Below, one piece after another: positions 1 through 8,162 of a DNA stretch of 64,000 bases. The stretch is from positions 496,001-560,000 of the forward strand of contig NZ_FOOQ01000002.1 in NCBI RefSeq assembly GCF_900113245.1, written 5' to 3'. Source of the stretch: Halopelagius inordinatus. GTDB lineage: Archaea; Halobacteriota; Halobacteria; Halobacteriales; Haloferacaceae. Position numbers and translations under genes: made by a program. The notes under the pieces were generated by a model. The model was not told the origin of the DNA. It ran no database searches and saw only the letters and a list, made by a program, of their open reading frames with translations. How positions within the stretch are numbered: the stretch's first letter is position 1; each line of letters opens with the position of its first letter.

Positions 1-21
1 CCTTCGCTCCTAACTCCGCCC

Positions 22-531
22 GTGGACAGAGACCGGCTTCTGGTGGGCCTCGCCGCGGTGTTTACAGGTCTCACTACGCTTCTCGTCGTTCTCGCGTTCG
101 CCTACCAGCCGTTTCTCCTGTTCGTCGCGGTGCCGTTCGGCGCGGTCACCTACTTCCTTTGGTACGACGCCACCGGCCGCCTCGAAGAGCGGACTCGGCG
201 GCGGACGCGCCGCCGGGCGCGGAGAGACCGACGGGCCGCCGACGCGGCGCGCGGACCCGACGACTTCGCGGGCTTCGGACCGGGTCGGCGGGCGACGGGC
301 GCGGGCGGGACGACGGACGGCGGACGGCGGACGGCCGCGGAACCGCGACGCTCCGACGAACCGTCGGAGACCGAGGCCCGTCGGACGCTCGGCGTCGATT
401 CGGACGCCAGCGACGACGAGGTGCGGCGGGCCTACCGCTCTCGGGTCAAAGAGGTTCACCCCGACACCGACTCCGGCGACGAGGAGAGCTTCAAGCGCGT
501 CAACCGCGCGTACGAACGGCTCAGCGACTGA
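22..531 (+). CDS. Membrane-anchored J-domain protein
   Basis: Predicted 169-residue co-chaperone. Two hydrophobic segments at about residues 8-45 anchor it in the membrane. A strongly basic arginine-rich stretch (about 58-75) and a low-complexity linker follow. A C-terminal J domain (about 120-169) carries the diagnostic HPD tripeptide in KEVHPDTDS and ends KRVNRAYERL. J domains stimulate the ATPase of DnaK/Hsp70; which Hsp70 this one serves is not visible. The GTG at 22 is chosen because it leads straight into the first membrane segment. The upstream region lies outside the window. Confidence 0.8.
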   Translation: MDRDRLLVGLAAVFTGLTTLLVVLAFAYQPFLLFVAVPFGAVTYFLWYDATGRLEERTRRRTRRRARRDRRAADAARGPDDFAGFGPGRRATGAGGTTDGGRRTAAEPRRSDEPSETEARRTLGVDSDASDDEVRRAYRSRVKEVHPDTDSGDEESFKRVNRAYERLSD

Positions 532-702
532 CCTTCGATTCGACCGTCGCGAGGAGTCGCCGCGGACGAACGTAGTCGTGATAGAGAATGTCATCCCACG
601 CTCGATACCGTACGTAGCGGCGACGTGAGAGCAGTACTCTATTGTGATATGGATAACCACATCACGGAAAGGGTTTTAGCGGACGGTTACCTACCCGCGG
701 CC

Positions 703-2322
703 ATGAGCGCGGACCGGGCCGTACTCGAAAAGGCCCTACAGCGCGGCGAAGAGGAGGGAGGCAGCATCGAGTTCAAGGAGCGACTCTCCCGAGACGTCCA
801 CCTCGTGGACGGGCGGATGGAGAGTCTGGCCGCCCAACTCCGGCACCGCGTCCTGTCCGGCGACGGCACAGCGACGTACGTGGTCGGCGTCACCGACGAC
901 GGCGGCATCGCGGGCATCACCCCCGCCGCGTTCTCCGAATCGATGGACGTCCTCTCTTTGCTGGCCGAAGAGGCCGGCGCACACATCGAAGACGTAGAGA
1001 CGTGGGGCGTCGGCGAGGACGGCGCAGAGCGCGGACTCGTCGGCGTCGCCACCATCTGTGAGGGTGCCGTCCTCGACGTCGACGACGACCACATCGTCGT
1101 CGGCACCGCGGGTCACGTCGACCACGGGAAGTCCACGCTCGTGGGGTCTCTCGTCACCGGACAGGCCGACGACGGACAGGGGAGCACCCGCGGGTTCCTC
1201 GACGTGCAACCGCACGAAGTCGAACGCGGCCTGTCTGCGGACCTCTCGTACGCCGTCTACGGCTTCGACGACGAGGAGGGGCCGGTCCACATGGACAACC
1301 CCCACCGGAAGTCGGACCGCGCGCGAATCGTCCAAGAGGCGGACCGCCTCGTCTCCTTTGTCGATACCGTGGGTCACGAACCGTGGCTTCGGACGACGAT
1401 TCGCGGACTCGTCGGGCAACGACTCGACTACGGCCTCCTCGTCGTCGCCGCCGACGACGGGCCGACGAAGACGACGCGGGAGCATCTCGGCATCCTCTTG
1501 GCGATGGAACTACCGACGCTCGTGGCCATCACCAAGGCGGACGCGGTGTCTGCGGACCGCGCCCTCGAAGTCGAACGGGAAGTCGAGAGAGTCCTGCGGG
1601 ACGTGGGTCGGACGCCGCTTTCGGTCGAACGCTACGGCGTCGAGACGGCGATAGAGGAGATAAGCGACTCCGTCGTCCCCGTCGTCCGCACGAGTGCGGT
1701 GACGATGGAGGGGATAGACGCCTTAGACGACCTGTTCGACGGACTGCCGAAAACCGTCTCGGAGGCCCGCGAGGACTTTCGGATGTACATCGACCGCTCG
1801 TACTCCGTGACGGGCGTCGGCGCCGTCGCCTCCGGGACGGTCAACTCGGGCAGCGTCGAGGCGGGCGACCAACTCCTCGTCGGCCCGATGCCCGACGGGT
1901 CGTTCCGCGAGGTGGAGGTTCGCTCCATCGAGATGCACTATCACAGAGTGGACCGCGCGACGGCCGGACGCATCGTCGGCATCGCACTCAAGGGAATCAA
2001 AGAGGCCGAGTTAGAGCGCGGGATGGTGCTCGTGCCGGCGGACGCCGACCCGAACCCGGTCCGGTCGTTCGAGGCGGAGGTGATGGTTTTGAACCACCCG
2101 ACGCGCATCCAAGACGGCTACGAACCGGTCGTCCACTTAGAGACGCTGAGCGAGGCCGTCGTCTTCCACCCCGAGGGGGGGCAACTGCTCCCGGGCGACA
2201 CCGGAACCGCCACGGTGGAGTTCAAGTTCCGCCCGTATCTCGTCGAGGAGGGCCAACGGTTCGTCTTCCGCGAGGGCCGGTCGAAAGGCGTCGGGACGGT
2301 CACCGACGTGACCGGCGACTGA
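703..2322 (+). CDS. GTPBP1-family translational GTPase
   Basis: A 539-residue EF-Tu-like GTPase. The P-loop GTAGHVDHGKST lies at about residues 134-145, the G3 motif is DTVGHE, and TKAD serves as the G4 base-recognition motif. Beta-barrel domains follow and end in the EF-Tu domain III-like stretch VEFKFRPYLVEEG. An N-terminal region of about 125 residues precedes the G domain, as in eukaryotic GTPBP1/2 and their archaeal relatives, which are linked to translation or RNA surveillance. The start at 703 is supported by a TATA-like TTTTAG at 674-679, giving a leaderless mRNA. Upstream in-frame codons would lie before the promoter. Confidence 0.88.
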   Translation: MSADRAVLEKALQRGEEEGGSIEFKERLSRDVHLVDGRMESLAAQLRHRVLSGDGTATYVVGVTDDGGIAGITPAAFSESMDVLSLLAEEAGAHIEDVETWGVGEDGAERGLVGVATICEGAVLDVDDDHIVVGTAGHVDHGKSTLVGSLVTGQADDGQGSTRGFLDVQPHEVERGLSADLSYAVYGFDDEEGPVHMDNPHRKSDRARIVQEADRLVSFVDTVGHEPWLRTTIRGLVGQRLDYGLLVVAADDGPTKTTREHLGILLAMELPTLVAITKADAVSADRALEVEREVERVLRDVGRTPLSVERYGVETAIEEISDSVVPVVRTSAVTMEGIDALDDLFDGLPKTVSEAREDFRMYIDRSYSVTGVGAVASGTVNSGSVEAGDQLLVGPMPDGSFREVEVRSIEMHYHRVDRATAGRIVGIALKGIKEAELERGMVLVPADADPNPVRSFEAEVMVLNHPTRIQDGYEPVVHLETLSEAVVFHPEGGQLLPGDTGTATVEFKFRPYLVEEGQRFVFREGRSKGVGTVTDVTGD

Positions 2323-2403
2323 CCACCGCGACGTGACGAGCGGAGCCGCCGGTTCGTTCACGAACGAGTGAACGTTTTTATACGTGCCGCAGAGAGGCGA
2401 CGT

Positions 2404-3231
2404 ATGGAAGTCTGCGGGTACGAGTTCGAGACGGTCGGTCGCCTCGACCCCGACCGAACCGACGGCGGCGTCGTCGCCGTCGCCGTCCCACAACGAGAGT
2501 ACGGCGCACACGAACAGAGTTCGGTCCACCCCGACGGGTGGGGCCCGTTCTGTCGATTCGAACTCCGCTCGGACCGAGCGTCGCGTCCGGGCGTCTACCT
2601 CGTCACGGTGGACGATGAAGCGGTGTACGTCGGCGAGGCGTCCGACCTCGGAGAGCAGTTCACCGACGGCTACGGAGACGTCGCGCCCGCCGACTGCTTC
2701 GAGGGCGGCGACCGACGGGCGTGCCGGGTGAACACGGAGGTGTTCCACGCCGCCCGGGCGGGGCGGGACGTCCACGTCCACCTCCACTCGACGGCCGATT
2801 TCGAGGGGACGAAAGCGGAGAACGCGGCGCTTCGCCGCGTCATCCGCGGGGACCTGCTGTCGGCGTTCGACGCCGCGTGGAACCGCGAGGGCGGCGACGA
2901 GGCGTTCGCCGACGCGATGGCCGACGCGGACGCGAGAACGCCGGCGAACGCCGAGGGGACGGGGTCACCGCCGAGCGGGAAGTACAGAGCGCTGTACGAC
3001 TATCTCGCGGGCCACGAGTTCGACCGGGTCCGACTCTCCTTTGCGGAACTCGAAGCCGTCCTCGGCGCGGCCGTCCCAGACTCCGCGCGGAACTGGCGGC
3101 AGTGGTGGACCAACAGCGAGGAGTCTCACCCCCACGCACGGAGTTGGCTGCACGCGGGGTACGAGGTGGCGTCGCTATCGCTCGGCGACGAACTCGTCAT
3201 CTTCGAGCGACGCATTCCCGACGGACGCTGA
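2404..3231 (+). CDS. GIY-YIG-like domain fused to DUF7662-like domain
   Basis: A 275-residue protein with two recognisable parts. Residues about 60-160 resemble a GIY-YIG nuclease fold: GVYLVTVDD then AVYVGEASDL, with later GTKAENAALRR. Residues about 190-275 match the pattern I know as DUF7662: KYRALYDYL, then PDSARNWRQWW, then HARSWLHAGYEV and a final VIFER. The TATA-like TTTTTATA at about 2376-2383, some 24 nt before the ATG, supports a leaderless start at 2404. Function unknown. The pair suggests nucleic-acid processing, but the full catalytic set of a GIY-YIG enzyme is not secure by eye. Confidence 0.75.
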   Translation: MEVCGYEFETVGRLDPDRTDGGVVAVAVPQREYGAHEQSSVHPDGWGPFCRFELRSDRASRPGVYLVTVDDEAVYVGEASDLGEQFTDGYGDVAPADCFEGGDRRACRVNTEVFHAARAGRDVHVHLHSTADFEGTKAENAALRRVIRGDLLSAFDAAWNREGGDEAFADAMADADARTPANAEGTGSPPSGKYRALYDYLAGHEFDRVRLSFAELEAVLGAAVPDSARNWRQWWTNSEESHPHARSWLHAGYEVASLSLGDELVIFERRIPDGR

Positions 3232-3555
3232 CGGGCGAGGCGCGCCTCACGACGGAGGCGCCACGCGACGGGGGAAAGACCCCCGGTCTAGTCTCTTTTC
3301 GACGTTATTTCACCGCGAACTACCAGACTCAGTTTATTATACGTGATACGACAGTTTGACGAATATATACGTTCTCGCTCTCAGCCCTCGTTCAGTGAGA
3401 CCGGGCGCTTTAGCTCTGTAGGTGCATAAAACTACGGTTAATCGTAGTCAGGTGCAACGACGACCGGGAGTTTTCGAACATTAAACATGGACTATCTATT
3501 CTCCGATAATGTAGGATAAATTTTATATTACTGTACGCTGCGTTACAATTTGCAG
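3232..3555. other. AT-rich intergenic region without a gene
   Basis: No credible gene. The stretch is markedly AT-rich for this genome, with TATA-like runs near 3337-3370 and 3511-3530; the last is placed to drive the carboxypeptidase at 3556. It also holds a perfect 6-6-6 inverted repeat, ACTACG-GTTAAT-CGTAGT (3431-3448), flanked by direct copies of GGTGCA at 3421 and 3451, which could be a regulator site. Confidence 0.5.
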
Positions 3556-4752
3556 ATGGAACTTGACAGACGGACAACGCTTAAAGCGCTCGGCGGGGTC
3601 GTTGGACTGAGTTCGCTCGGTTCGGCACCTGCTCTCGCTACAAGCAACGACGACGACTACGACGAACAGACAATCGCTCTCGATTACCTCGCGAACGACG
3701 ACCTTCTGGACAACGACGAACTGCAGACCATCCTCGAGAGCCTCGCTGACACGTACTCTCATTGGGTCAGCCTCGAACAGATCGGCGAGTCGAACCAGGG
3801 TCGTCCCCTCTGGGCGATTCGACTCGTCAGTCCCGACGCCGAGGACCCGACCGAAGTGGCGGCGGTAGCCAGCCAACACGGCGACGAAATTATCGTAGAC
3901 GAGGGCCTTCTGTCGGCCGCACACTACCTCCTCGACGAGGAAGAGGAGGGTCGAGAGTGGCTCAAACACGTCGCAGTCAACATCGTCCCGCGGGTGAACC
4001 CGGACGGGTTCGTCGCTCGCCAGCGGTACAACGTCGACACCGACGCTCCGGAACGCGGTTCGGGCGACGACATCTTCGGCGGCGACGCCGGCTTCTTCAC
4101 CGCCGGCGAACCGAACATCGGGTGGGACATCAACCGGTATCACTGGCCCGACTGGGAGGACAGTCCGACCTACCAGACCGCCCCCGACGAGTATCCGGAG
4201 AACCCGGTGCCCGAATCGCGGGCGATGCTCAATATGGTCGACGAACGCGACCCAGAGTGGATCATCGACTTCCACCGGCAGGGCGAGTACGTCGTGGACT
4301 ACGACTTCGAGTTCGACCCGGAGAACCCAGACCGGGAACCCGAGAGCGAGTATCCCCCGGACCCGGACGACCCCGGCGGAGGCGACATCGTGACGGCCTC
4401 GGTGTTTTGGCCCATCAACGAGGGCGTCTCCGATGACACGCAGAACCTCTCGAAGCAGATGGCGTACACGATATACGACGAACTCTCCGAGTACGACCAG
4501 GCCAACGTCACGCGGTACCCCGGCGGAACGTACGGCGGCATCGCCCGCAACGGCTACGGACTGCAGGGACTCGGAAGCGTCCTCTTCGAGTTGAGTCAGG
4601 GAACGCTCGGCGATCGAGAGTACCGCATCCAACAGGCGATGGACGGCCTCCTCTCGGTCGTGGAGGCGACCGCCAACGAATCGCTGTACGACGTCGACCC
4701 GGACAACGTGACGGAACTCCCCGAACGCGGCGACTACTTCCCCGTCGAGTAG
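3556..4752 (+). CDS. Tat-exported M14 zinc carboxypeptidase
   Basis: A 398-residue predicted extracellular metallopeptidase. The N-terminus [14 protein letters not shown] is a twin-arginine-type signal, with cleavage likely after ALATS. Metal-ligand candidates are H108 and E111 in QHGDE and H240 in [14 protein letters not shown] sits between them. The late glutamate E345 in VLFELSQG fits the catalytic base of M14 carboxypeptidases. The domain is complete. An in-frame TTG lies two codons upstream, but ATG 3556 gives the tidiest signal peptide. An acidic proline-rich insertion (about 252-276) looks like a halophilic surface loop. Confidence 0.88.
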   Translation: MELDRRTTLKALGGVVGLSSLGSAPALATSNDDDYDEQTIALDYLANDDLLDNDELQTILESLADTYSHWVSLEQIGESNQGRPLWAIRLVSPDAEDPTEVAAVASQHGDEIIVDEGLLSAAHYLLDEEEEGREWLKHVAVNIVPRVNPDGFVARQRYNVDTDAPERGSGDDIFGGDAGFFTAGEPNIGWDINRYHWPDWEDSPTYQTAPDEYPENPVPESRAMLNMVDERDPEWIIDFHRQGEYVVDYDFEFDPENPDREPESEYPPDPDDPGGGDIVTASVFWPINEGVSDDTQNLSKQMAYTIYDELSEYDQANVTRYPGGTYGGIARNGYGLQGLGSVLFELSQGTLGDREYRIQQAMDGLLSVVEATANESLYDVDPDNVTELPERGDYFPVE

Positions 4753-4953
4753 TTCGGTTCCCGACGGAACTATTTTTGCGGCGCGAGAATCCGACTCCGC
4801 CCGCACCGGCCGGTACGCGAACTTCCGGTCTCTCTCACAGAGATGCAAGGAGGAAGCCCACGGCTGTAGCCGTAGAAAGAATCCAACAAGCCCCGAACCA
4901 AACCACGAACGATAGTAGGCCGACTCCCGCATGCCAGTGGTATAATCAGTCGA

Positions 4954-5345
4954 TGAAAGACCGCGAACACCGTTGGATGCAGGACGAACTACACCGAGCC
5001 TCGAACCGGATTCTCGAAGAAGCCCGCAACCACGAGTGTACGCATATCGCGTTCGAGAATCTGACCGATATTCGCACGCGGATGGCTGGTGCGAAGCGAT
5101 TCCACGCATGGGCGTTCCGACGCCTCTGCCAGTACGTCGAGTACAAGGCTGAGATGTTCGATATCGAGGTCGAGCAGGTGAGTCCCGCAGATACGTCTCA
5201 GCGGTGTTCGTCGTGTGGGTTTACCCACGAGAAAATAGGCGGTCGAAGCACCGGTTCGTGTGTCAGAAGTGCGAGTACGAACTGAACGCGGATTACAACG
5301 CGAGCAAGAACATCGCTCGCAAATTCTCAAGAGACTCCACTCGGG
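4954..5345 (+). pseudogene. tnpB: tnpB remnant (C-terminal part, frameshifted)
   Basis: The C-terminal third of an RNA-guided TnpB nuclease. The first frame reads [14 protein letters not shown], the RuvC-II glutamate motif [10 protein letters not shown], and [19 protein letters not shown] with the first zinc-finger cysteine pair. A net frameshift near 5230, in a run of A residues, moves the rest into another frame, where [19 protein letters not shown] supplies the second cysteine pair and the RuvC-III aspartate. The N-terminal domain with the first RuvC aspartate is missing. Inactive as a protein. Confidence 0.85.
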
Positions 5346-5488
5346 GCAGAAGTCTTCGGGTGGAGGCGCACCCTGTCAGTGTGCGCTACCGTCAGGGACG
5401 CTGAACCTGAACGGCGATTTCCACGCCTCCGTCGTTACGACGGCAGAAGGCGAGTCCACTGACAAGCCCACGACTTCAGTCGTGGGTT
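5345..5488 (+). ncRNA. Putative omegaRNA/sotRNA region at IS right end
   Basis: The segment between the tnpB stop zone and the right-end hairpin is the part that, in intact relatives, is transcribed as the TnpB guide RNA, known in Halobacterium as a sense-overlapping transcript. It contains several complementary segments, for example GAGGCGCACC against GTGCGC, and the terminal hairpin at 5467-5486. I infer the RNA from position only. Expression in a decayed element is unproven. Confidence 0.35.
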
Positions 5489-5979
5489 ACTGACTCCGCC
5501 AGCACGTACCCGCCGTCTCGCTTTTCGGCCGCGCCCAACAGGACGAACCACTCGAGTACCGTCTCGGTTCGGTCGCGCCATATCACCCGCCACTCGTCGG
5601 GGTTCTTGTGGTGTTCCCACGTCGGAACCCGGTCCTCGAACGCCTCGAACGCCTCGTCTGCGGTCGTCGGGTCCGCAGAGAGCATCGAGAGCACCTCCTG
5701 CGCCCCGAAGATTCGCTCGCGGAACGCCCGGCGGAGGTGGGCGGGCGTCGGGTCGGTTCGGCGCCGGACGAAACTCCCCGACTCGGTTTTCGCCGCGAGT
5801 TCGAGAGCGCGCAGGAAAGTGAGCCACGTCCGAGCGACGTCCCGACTCCGGAAGTCGAGGCGGCGCATCAAGCGCGCACAGCAGTCGTCTTCGGACCCGG
5901 GAACGAGAGGGACGGCGCGTTGCGCGTCGGGCACCCCGTCCAGAGACGCCGGGGGAGCGGGGACGAGTTTGAACCTCAC
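5476..5979 (-). CDS. Hypothetical protein; C-terminus encoded by IS end
   Basis: A 167-residue mostly helical protein of unknown function. Recognisable blocks are RSRDVARTWLTFLRALELA and EAFEDRVPTWEHHKNPDEW. The GTG start at 5979 follows the mch stop by 4 nt, so the two are probably co-transcribed. The last codons, reading ESVTHD-stop, lie inside the right end of the neighbouring IS element, and the stop codon sits in its hairpin loop. The insertion has therefore replaced the original C-terminal end, probably by only a few residues since YVLAES still looks native. Confidence 0.7.
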   Translation of the reverse strand: MRFKLVPAPPASLDGVPDAQRAVPLVPGSEDDCCARLMRRLDFRSRDVARTWLTFLRALELAAKTESGSFVRRRTDPTPAHLRRAFRERIFGAQEVLSMLSADPTTADEAFEAFEDRVPTWEHHKNPDEWRVIWRDRTETVLEWFVLLGAAEKRDGGYVLAESVTHD

Positions 5980-5983
5980 GGGC

Positions 5984-6928
5984 CTACGTCCGCAGGTCGA
6001 ACGACTCCGCGAGGAGTTCCTCGTCCGTCTCGCCGAACACGTGCGTCGGCCCGTTCACCACGTCGATGGTCACCTTCGCGGGTGCGAACACCTCGGCGGG
6101 AACGTCGTAGAAGTCCCACCCCGCGTCGTCGAATATCTGCTCGAACGGCTTGCCGTACTCCTCGCGTGCGGTGGAAGGCACCCGGTCGAACTCATCGAAC
6201 TCCTCGGCGACGGTGAGGTGGACTTCGCCGCCGTACGCGAGTGCGTCGTTCGTCCGGCCCATCGCGACGCCCTCGTCGTAACTGACGGGCGCGAGCGGTG
6301 CCGACCCGAACGCCGAGAGGATGTCCCGCGGGTCGTACCCCAACTCGAAGAGGCGGAAGACGGCGAGTTCGGCGGCGCGGGCCGCGGTGGTGACGCTTCC
6401 GACGGTGGACCCGGAGGCGAACGTCGGCAAGAAGACGCCGCTGGGTTCGACGCCCGCCGTCTCGGCGACGTGCTCTGCGACGTTGTCGTCCGGCAGGTCG
6501 ATGGCTTCGACCGCCAACACGGTCAGGTCGAACTCGTCGTAGTAGCCGACCGCCTGGAACTCGTCTTCCTCGCCGACGAGGGCGCGGGCGGGGCCGGAGC
6601 CGAGTCCGTCGAACTCGGGGTCCTCGAAGGTGAGTTCCCATCCGGCCTTCTGCGAGCAGAGCACCGCGACTGCGGGGTGGTCGGTCTGGAGTTCGACGTG
6701 GGGTATCGGCGCGCCCGCCACCTCGTCCATCCGGGTCTGCACCGTCGCGAGACCCGCCGTCTGTATCTCCGCGAGGAGGAGTCCCGCCTCGACGCCGCCC
6801 TCCGCGTCCACGCCGAAGTCGAGCACCGTCGCCCCCGAGTCCAACTCGTAGGGGACGACGCGGAGTTCGTCGGCGAAGTCGATGGCCTCGTCGACTAGTT
6901 CGACGGCCATCCGATTGATAGATTCCAT
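5984..6928 (-). CDS. mch: Methenyltetrahydromethanopterin cyclohydrolase
   Basis: A 314-residue complete Mch, which interconverts methenyl- and formyl-tetrahydromethanopterin in C1 metabolism. In non-methanogenic haloarchaea it probably works on a tetrahydrofolate or pterin one-carbon pool. The characteristic N-terminus MESINRMAVELVD, the block TVQTRMDEVAGAPIPHVEL and the C-terminal block PAKVTIDVVNGPTHVFGE are present. TTTAGG at about 6950-6956 gives a TATA-like box some 22-27 nt upstream of the ATG. Confidence 0.92.
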   Translation of the reverse strand: MESINRMAVELVDEAIDFADELRVVPYELDSGATVLDFGVDAEGGVEAGLLLAEIQTAGLATVQTRMDEVAGAPIPHVELQTDHPAVAVLCSQKAGWELTFEDPEFDGLGSGPARALVGEEDEFQAVGYYDEFDLTVLAVEAIDLPDDNVAEHVAETAGVEPSGVFLPTFASGSTVGSVTTAARAAELAVFRLFELGYDPRDILSAFGSAPLAPVSYDEGVAMGRTNDALAYGGEVHLTVAEEFDEFDRVPSTAREEYGKPFEQIFDDAGWDFYDVPAEVFAPAKVTIDVVNGPTHVFGETDEELLAESFDLRT

Positions 6929-6998
6929 GGGCGGTGGTTCGTCGTCACGTCCTAAAGGAGTTGGTAGTTCGGCGACGGACGGGAACCGAGAGCGACGG

Positions 6999-7316
6999 TT
7001 ACTCGTCTCTCTCCCGCTTTGCGGGGCGGCCGAGATGCTCCTCTACCGCCGCGACTTTGTCGGCGGCGCTCGCGTCGGAGGCGCGTTTGTCGTCTATCTT
7101 CAGAACCGTGCTGACTCTGTCGGCGTCCACCGCCTCGTGGGCCGCCTCGACGGCGTCGAAGAGAGTACCCACGTCGTCCGCCTCTATCACCGTCCCCATC
7201 GGGTTCGTCTCGTAGGAGACGTCGAACTCGTCTAAGGCGGCGACCGCCTTCGCTACTTGGTCGGACATGCTCCCCTCGACGACCGGTGCGACGCTCAACA
7301 TGGCGACAACTGTCAT
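6999..7316 (-). CDS. MTH1187-family thiamine-binding protein
   Basis: A 105-residue cytosolic protein of the UPF0045/DUF77 family, known to bind thiamine or hydroxymethylpyrimidine-like ligands. The family start MTVVAMLSVAPVVEG is intact, followed by SYETNPMGTVIEAD and a C-terminal helix with KVAAVEEHLG. The ATG at 7316 is chosen because the family signature starts there; the 22 upstream in-frame residues are basic and unlike the rest. It may act as a thiamine sensor or buffer. Confidence 0.85.
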   Translation of the reverse strand: MTVVAMLSVAPVVEGSMSDQVAKAVAALDEFDVSYETNPMGTVIEADDVGTLFDAVEAAHEAVDADRVSTVLKIDDKRASDASAADKVAAVEEHLGRPAKRERDE

Positions 7317-7443
7317 GCGCCGACGTACGCGCGGCCGGACCTTGAGCGTGCGCCCCCGCGGAGAGTAGCGTAACTCGTACACTCACCCATCGAGGAATTA
7401 AACCGTACGCTGACTTTATGCTCTGCGGGCTCGTATATCCCCT

Positions 7444-7641
7444 ATGACCTCCACATCGTCTCTCCACCGCACCGTCCCGCGACGGCGCCCGCGCGCCGTC
7501 GTCGACCCGCGCCCCGACGTCGACGTGGGGCCCGAGACGGCCGCAAGCGAACGCTCTCGACCCGCACCCGCCCGCCCCACCGCCGAGGTGTCGCCTCGCC
7601 GCGCCACCGCAGAAATCGACGGCAGAACGGACGTCCGCTAA
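7444..7641 (+). CDS. Possible small basic protein
   Basis: A 65-codon frame with no recognisable domain, rich in Arg, Pro and Thr. The only support is a TATA-like TTTATG at 7415-7420, 24-29 nt before the ATG, which would suit a leaderless gene. Its basic, low-complexity composition is unlike confirmed genes here, so this could equally be a transcribed non-coding stretch. Confidence 0.3.
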   Translation: MTSTSSLHRTVPRRRPRAVVDPRPDVDVGPETAASERSRPAPARPTAEVSPRRATAEIDGRTDVR

Positions 7642-7758
7642 TCGAACAGTCGAAGCGTCGCGCGCGCAGGTTCGCCCCGACCGTTTCGGGCCGACCCGCG
7701 AGTCGGGCGTCGGCGGCGAGCGCCCTCTTTTTAGCGTTCGCGTCCGTCTCCCCGGCGT

Positions 7759-8034
7759 ATGTACCTCTCTCACCCCGTTCGACGAATGTGCGACGACCCG
7801 ATGCCCGACGAGACGGCGTCGCTCGTCGTCGAACCCGACGGCGACGCGGGGGCGAACCGTGCCGCGATGGAATCGACGCTCGAAGACGTGGGAGGGTCGA
7901 TAGAGGACGAACTCCGTTTCGGGTCGTTTCTCGTGACACTTCCCGAAGAGAACGTCTCGACGCTCTGTTCGAGAGACGGACTCGCGCGCGTGGAGACGGC
8001 GGACACGCTGGGACTCGGTATCGAAAAGGAGTGA
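7759..8034 (+). CDS. Small conserved-looking acidic protein
   Basis: A 91-residue acidic protein with typical haloarchaeal composition and no domain I recognise. The middle reads ESTLEDVGGSIEDEL and RFGSFLVTLPEENVSTL, like a small alpha/beta fold of alternating helix and strand. A TATA-like TTTTTAG at 7728-7734 precedes the ATG by about 25 nt. Monocistronic. Confidence 0.6.
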   Translation: MYLSHPVRRMCDDPMPDETASLVVEPDGDAGANRAAMESTLEDVGGSIEDELRFGSFLVTLPEENVSTLCSRDGLARVETADTLGLGIEKE

Positions 8035-8162
8035 GTCGCGCGCCTCGGGTCGCTTCTGCGCTCTCGGAGACGACCGGGCGGTCGGACGACCGCTGAGCAC
8101 GTATATACCAGCCACCGTATAGGTAGTATTATGTATATGTTCGATATTTATCAGGCCGGATA

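Larger units (their letters stand above)
4840..5490 (+). mobile_element. Decayed IS200/IS605-group element (IS1341-like)
   Basis: About 650 bp, against roughly 1.4 kb or more for an intact tnpB-type element. The left end is marked by GGAAGCCC followed by the imperfect hairpin ACGGCT-GT-AGCCGT (4860-4873). The right end is marked by the perfect hairpin CCCACGAC-TTCA-GTCGTGGG (5467-5486) and GTTACTGAC. These subterminal hairpins are typical of haloarchaeal IS200/IS605 elements. No tnpA is present and the 5' part of tnpB is deleted, so the element cannot move by itself. Confidence 0.8.

Noticed and set aside
3337-3348. 12-mer TTATACGTGATA shared with 53857-53868
   Set aside because: One pair of short AT-rich matches in 64 kb; no other feature links the two sites.
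3523-5109. A 528-residue minus-strand frame opposite the carboxypeptidase
   Set aside because: Antisense shadow running through the IS remnant; the plus strand holds signal peptide and zinc ligands.
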